Source: Hemerocallis citrina (taxonomy: Eukaryota > Streptophyta > Magnoliopsida > Asparagales > Asphodelaceae). From it: 64,000 nucleotides of DNA. The stretch lies in NCBI GenBank assembly GCA_017893485.1, contig CM030361.1, positions 140,758,461 to 140,822,460 on the forward strand, in the 5' to 3' direction. A program made the position numbers and the translations under genes. The notes beneath the pieces were generated by a model that was given only the letters and a program-made list of their open reading frames with translations, made no database searches and was not told the origin of the DNA. Shown here piece by piece: positions 59,110-64,000 of the stretch (its first letter is position 1; each line of letters starts with the position of its first letter).

Positions 59110-59517
59110 CTTTCGCTGGACTTAGTTGCGTATCCGCATTCCGTATTCCTTTTTGGGAAGGCGGGATACATGTTGAAATACTTTTGCAAAACAATAAGTG
59201 CAGAAACGAGGCTTCTCCAATATATGCAATTCAGAGCATGAAGGATCATAGTCATCATTTTCAATGATGATATTGTTTGTTGTGCAATCTGTTTTAATAA
59301 ATTATTGAGTTAGTTTTTGGATTTAAATATGAGTTGCTACTGACCTTCATTTATACAATTTGATGTATTGAGTTGAGCCGTCAACAAAGAACTTTTCTTC
59401 CTTTGCCTTTTATTGTTAGGTTTGTCATTCAAAGATTGATTTTTTTTGTTTTCTTTGCTCAAGAGTCATGTTAGCATATCTTCTCCTATTATAGTCTCTC
59501 TTCGCTTGAATTTCCAT
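59110..59517 (-). pseudogene. Possible Helitron Rep/helicase N-terminal fragment
   Basis: In minus-strand order a basic KRDYNRRRYANMTLEQRKQ stretch (59517-59425) precedes an acidic-then-cysteine stretch (about 59280-59120: NDDYDPSCSELHI, then KPRFCTYCFAKVF). Plant Helitron Rep/Hel proteins often begin with such RRxxYANxxPEQR and VPxCxxCxAKxF segments. Stops and frame changes lie between, and no Rep or helicase motif follows, so this is a fragment at best. Confidence 0.4.
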
Positions 59518-59839
59518 CTTCAAAATTTTAGCCAGATAAATTAATATAACATTGCTATAAACCAGATAAATTAATAGAACATATTCACATACAAACAATA
59601 TAGAGTTATGATATATATTGTTTTTACTCATATAACATTATGATAATATTCTTTTTAAAAAATCTTTATTGGACTTTCTGGCCTTTGGATTGATGTAGAC
59701 AAACTCAAAACTGTTATAAATTGAATTTTTTTCCAACAACACGCTGAAGGGGACTACTATTAAAATATGAAATTGTGAACAACACAACACAACACATGGA
59801 ACACAACCACTTCATATACTAATATATAAATAATATATT

Positions 59840-61799
<1,960 letters not shown>

Positions 61800-62160
61800 G
61801 AAATTACAGTGTTTCAAAGAACGATTAGTCGCCACGGATGAAGAGGAAGTTGCTGTCGGTACTGCGGGAGTCCGAGATCGAGGCAATGGCTGTTGGTGGT
61901 GGTGCTCAGGAACGATAGGGTTTCGACGGCGGCAGTGGTGGAGGGTTAGGGTTCAGAGTGGAGGGGGTTTGGGGATTAGGGTTTCGACGTTGGGGGATTT
62001 GAGGTGGGGGTTGCGGGAGTGATGGAGGGGTGGATAGGGGACTAGAATTGGGGTTAGGATTTGGGTTTTGAGAGAGATGGAAGTTGTTAGGATCAGGGTT
62101 TACAGAAAGATTGGAGATTTCGACGTACACGAGAGGGAGTAGGAGAGGAACGGGAAAGTT
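61800..62160 (-). other. Possible 5' exon with Pro/Asn-rich frame
   Basis: A locally GC-richer island whose minus-strand frame 62130-61906 has no ATG start and is low-complexity (NPNPNPNSSPLS, PPPQIPQRR). The plus strand has a short ATG frame (MKRKLLSVLRESEIEAMA, from about 61829). Neither matches a family I know. Could be the edge of a gene or repeat. Confidence 0.2.
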
Positions 62161-62775
62161 GGGTATCTTTATTATTATTTATATTTAGTTTTTATGTAAA
62201 TATAAAAGCTAAATAAACGACCACAAATCAATAATAGCCTCTAATCAGTTTGATCAACAAAATAAACGAAAGGTTGGGATTGGCTCTAGACATATATTTT
62301 TTATATTCTTTCTTTTATAACAGAAATAGATTTGTAAATATAGGACACCACCCAAACTATTTACAAAAATAGGACAGTTGAAAGTAATCTTTTTAAATAG
62401 ACTACCTTTGGAAATATGTACACAACAGTAAAAGTAAATTGTTTTACATATCTCACTACCATATCTAAAAACTGAATATTTCATAGAAAATAAAAAAATT
62501 AAGATTAAAAATCTCTCAAAATTTAAAATTAGATACATTGATAGAAGATCAACAGAAAGAAAGCATATAACTGATAGGAAAATATCAAAATATTTGTTAA
62601 TAATAACTAAAATAACTGAGAAACAACCTAACAAAATACAAAAAGAGATAGCATATAAAGTATTAGATTATAAGAATGAAGAAGTAAGCTGGTATTGCCA
62701 ACAACTATTATCATATAAGATCTTAAACTATAGGAATTAAGCTAGGATGGATAGGGTTACAGAGATAGTGTAACC
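62161..62775. other. Spacer, no gene seen
   Basis: Very A/T-rich. The 126-residue minus-strand frame at 62254-62634 is Ile/Leu/Phe-rich as expected from A/T-rich DNA and is not supported as a gene. Confidence 0.5.
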
Positions 62776-64000
62776 CCTGTTTCCGATTGTACGGATTTTT
62801 CTTGTACTTTTGATGGTGTTCTTTTTTTAATTTATTGTATTTTGGGTCTTGGTCTTATTGTGGGATTTCTATTTCAATTTATTTTCTTGTATTATTACTG
62901 TTAGCCCAATCCATATGCAAAGCCCAAACCCATCTCCTTAGTGGATCTTGAACCCAAAACCTAATCTACCCAAACCCACATACTCCTTAACTAATAACCC
63001 AGATCTCCTCCCTTCAAACCCCCGTATCCCTAACTCCCCATGATCCCCTCTATTATTTTATTATATTAATTCTCCCCCACTCTCCTAAAAATCCCAACAG
63101 CCCACTCCCTCTCCCAAAAATCACAACAACCCTCTCTCCCGTTCCCTCTCTCTCTCCCCCATTTTCACCTTCAACCGCCCAACAAACAACCAAAGAACCC
63201 ATCGCCTCTCCCCTTCCCCGTCGCCAACTCCAACCACCACCACCTCCATTGCCGTCGCCACCATCTCCATCACCATCCCCTCGTCCCGTAGACCTCGTCA
63301 CACCCCATTGTCGAGCTGCCCTCTCCCTGTTTCATCCCCAGACCGAAACCAACTCCTCATCACCCCTGGACCTCCCTCCTTCGTTTCGTCTTCACCTTAG
63401 GCCACACCACCCTCGCCTCCTCGACTCCTCGCCCTCGTCACCGTAGCCCTATCCTCATTCCCTGTCCCCTCGCCATTGCTACTTCGCCATTAAACCTTTG
63501 CCAACCGAACCCAATCATCTGCATCTTCGAACTCCCACTGTCGCCTCTCCCAACCACCCTAATCATCTTCTCCACCCTTGCCGAAAACCCCCATTGCATC
63601 GTCGTCGCCATCCAAGCCCCGCACACCTCATTGTCGTCTCCTCTATTTTTGGAACGAAAACAGAGCCGCCCGCTCTCGTCGAAGCCCTGGTCACTGCCGT
63701 CGCTTCCCGACCATAGCGCTGCTGTCTTCAGTCGTCGCCGCCCTCGCCGTGGGTGTCGCAGTCGCCGCAGTCTCCCGTGCTCTCTCTTTATCTCTCTGTT
63801 GAAGTGAAGAAGGATACGAAGGGTGAGTGGTTGATTTCTGTGTTTGGTGTTCTGGGTGTATCAGATCCTGATCTGTGTGTGCTGTTCTGGGTGAAGTAGA
63901 AGTGTGTAGTTGATGTTGATTACTTGGATTGGCTGATTTGCTGCTTGGAGTTGCTATTTTGTTTTGCACGTGATTCGCACGTGTTTGGATTGTCGCCCAG
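62776..64000 (+). other. Pyrimidine-rich region: possible LTR or gene 5' leader
   Basis: From TGTAACCCCTG (about 62776) the sequence shifts to CCCAAACCCA words, then to CT-rich and CGTCGCC-rich sequence (63060-63790), and to a donor-like AAGG|GTGAGTGG near 63822. It could be a 5' leader of a plus-strand gene beyond the window, or a gypsy LTR starting at TGTAACCCC. The open frames are low-complexity Pro/Ser/Arg translations and are not called as genes. Confidence 0.25.

Noticed and set aside
62254..62634. 126-residue membrane-like protein
   Set aside because: The hydrophobic composition follows from A/T-rich DNA; no family match, no gene context.

Overview
This is nuclear DNA of a flowering plant, probably a eudicot. 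Ty1-copia and Ty3-gypsy LTR retrotransposons, a plant L1-type LINE, a MULE, PIF/Harbinger relics, Tourist-like and hAT-like MITEs, and fragments of two plant gene families (BAH-Agenet and CBS-PB1) all point that way. Transposable elements cover almost everything. I see no complete intact host gene, no rRNA, no functional tRNA and no CRISPR array.

Layout. 1-8647: a minus-strand LARD-type element with ~3.95 kb LTRs around a 1.35 kb non-coding interior; the left LTR runs off the window. It is inserted in a decayed minus-strand Tat-like gypsy element (8648-13611), whose pol also carries a complete 776 bp TRIM (8689-9464, target duplication TTTAG). 14919-22430: a complete, young copia element on the minus strand with an intact 1345-residue polyprotein. 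22431-23532: spacer with a three-copy tandem repeat. 23533-31059: a long, inactivated L1 LINE on the minus strand, inserted in the middle of a small palindromic element. 31293-34320: a broken MULE. 35214-41840: an old DNA element split by a very young chromovirus (35580-41435, LTRs differing at one visible base). 41850-42480: a PIF/Harbinger pseudogene. 42807-43470: a copia LTR stub. 44490-52070: three tandem ~1.08 kb repeat units, one holding a hAT-like MITE and another a 4.07 kb solo LTR. 52208-52791 and 53358-54116: two Tourist-like MITEs full of ~21-nt palindromes. 55128-57781: exon fragments of a BAH-Agenet pseudogene and the last three exons of a CBS-PB1 gene, with a Helitron-like fragment upstream. 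59840-60437: a fold-back element with mirrored microsatellites. 62776-64000: pyrimidine-rich sequence, perhaps a gene leader or an LTR.

How the parts relate. The non-coding LARD and the intact copia element, ~12 kb apart, share a ~240 bp leader block with 57 consecutive identical bases, while the LARD ends look gypsy-like (initiator-Met primer site, TGTAACACCCC termini, PPT context). The LARD interior also carries 30 nt resembling the 5' half of plant initiator tRNA-Met. This possible parasite/donor relationship and the covarying palindromes in the Tourist-like MITEs are the two most unusual signals. Three insertions are recent by LTR similarity (LARD, copia, chromovirus); the Tat gypsy, LINE, MULE and Harbinger copies are decayed.
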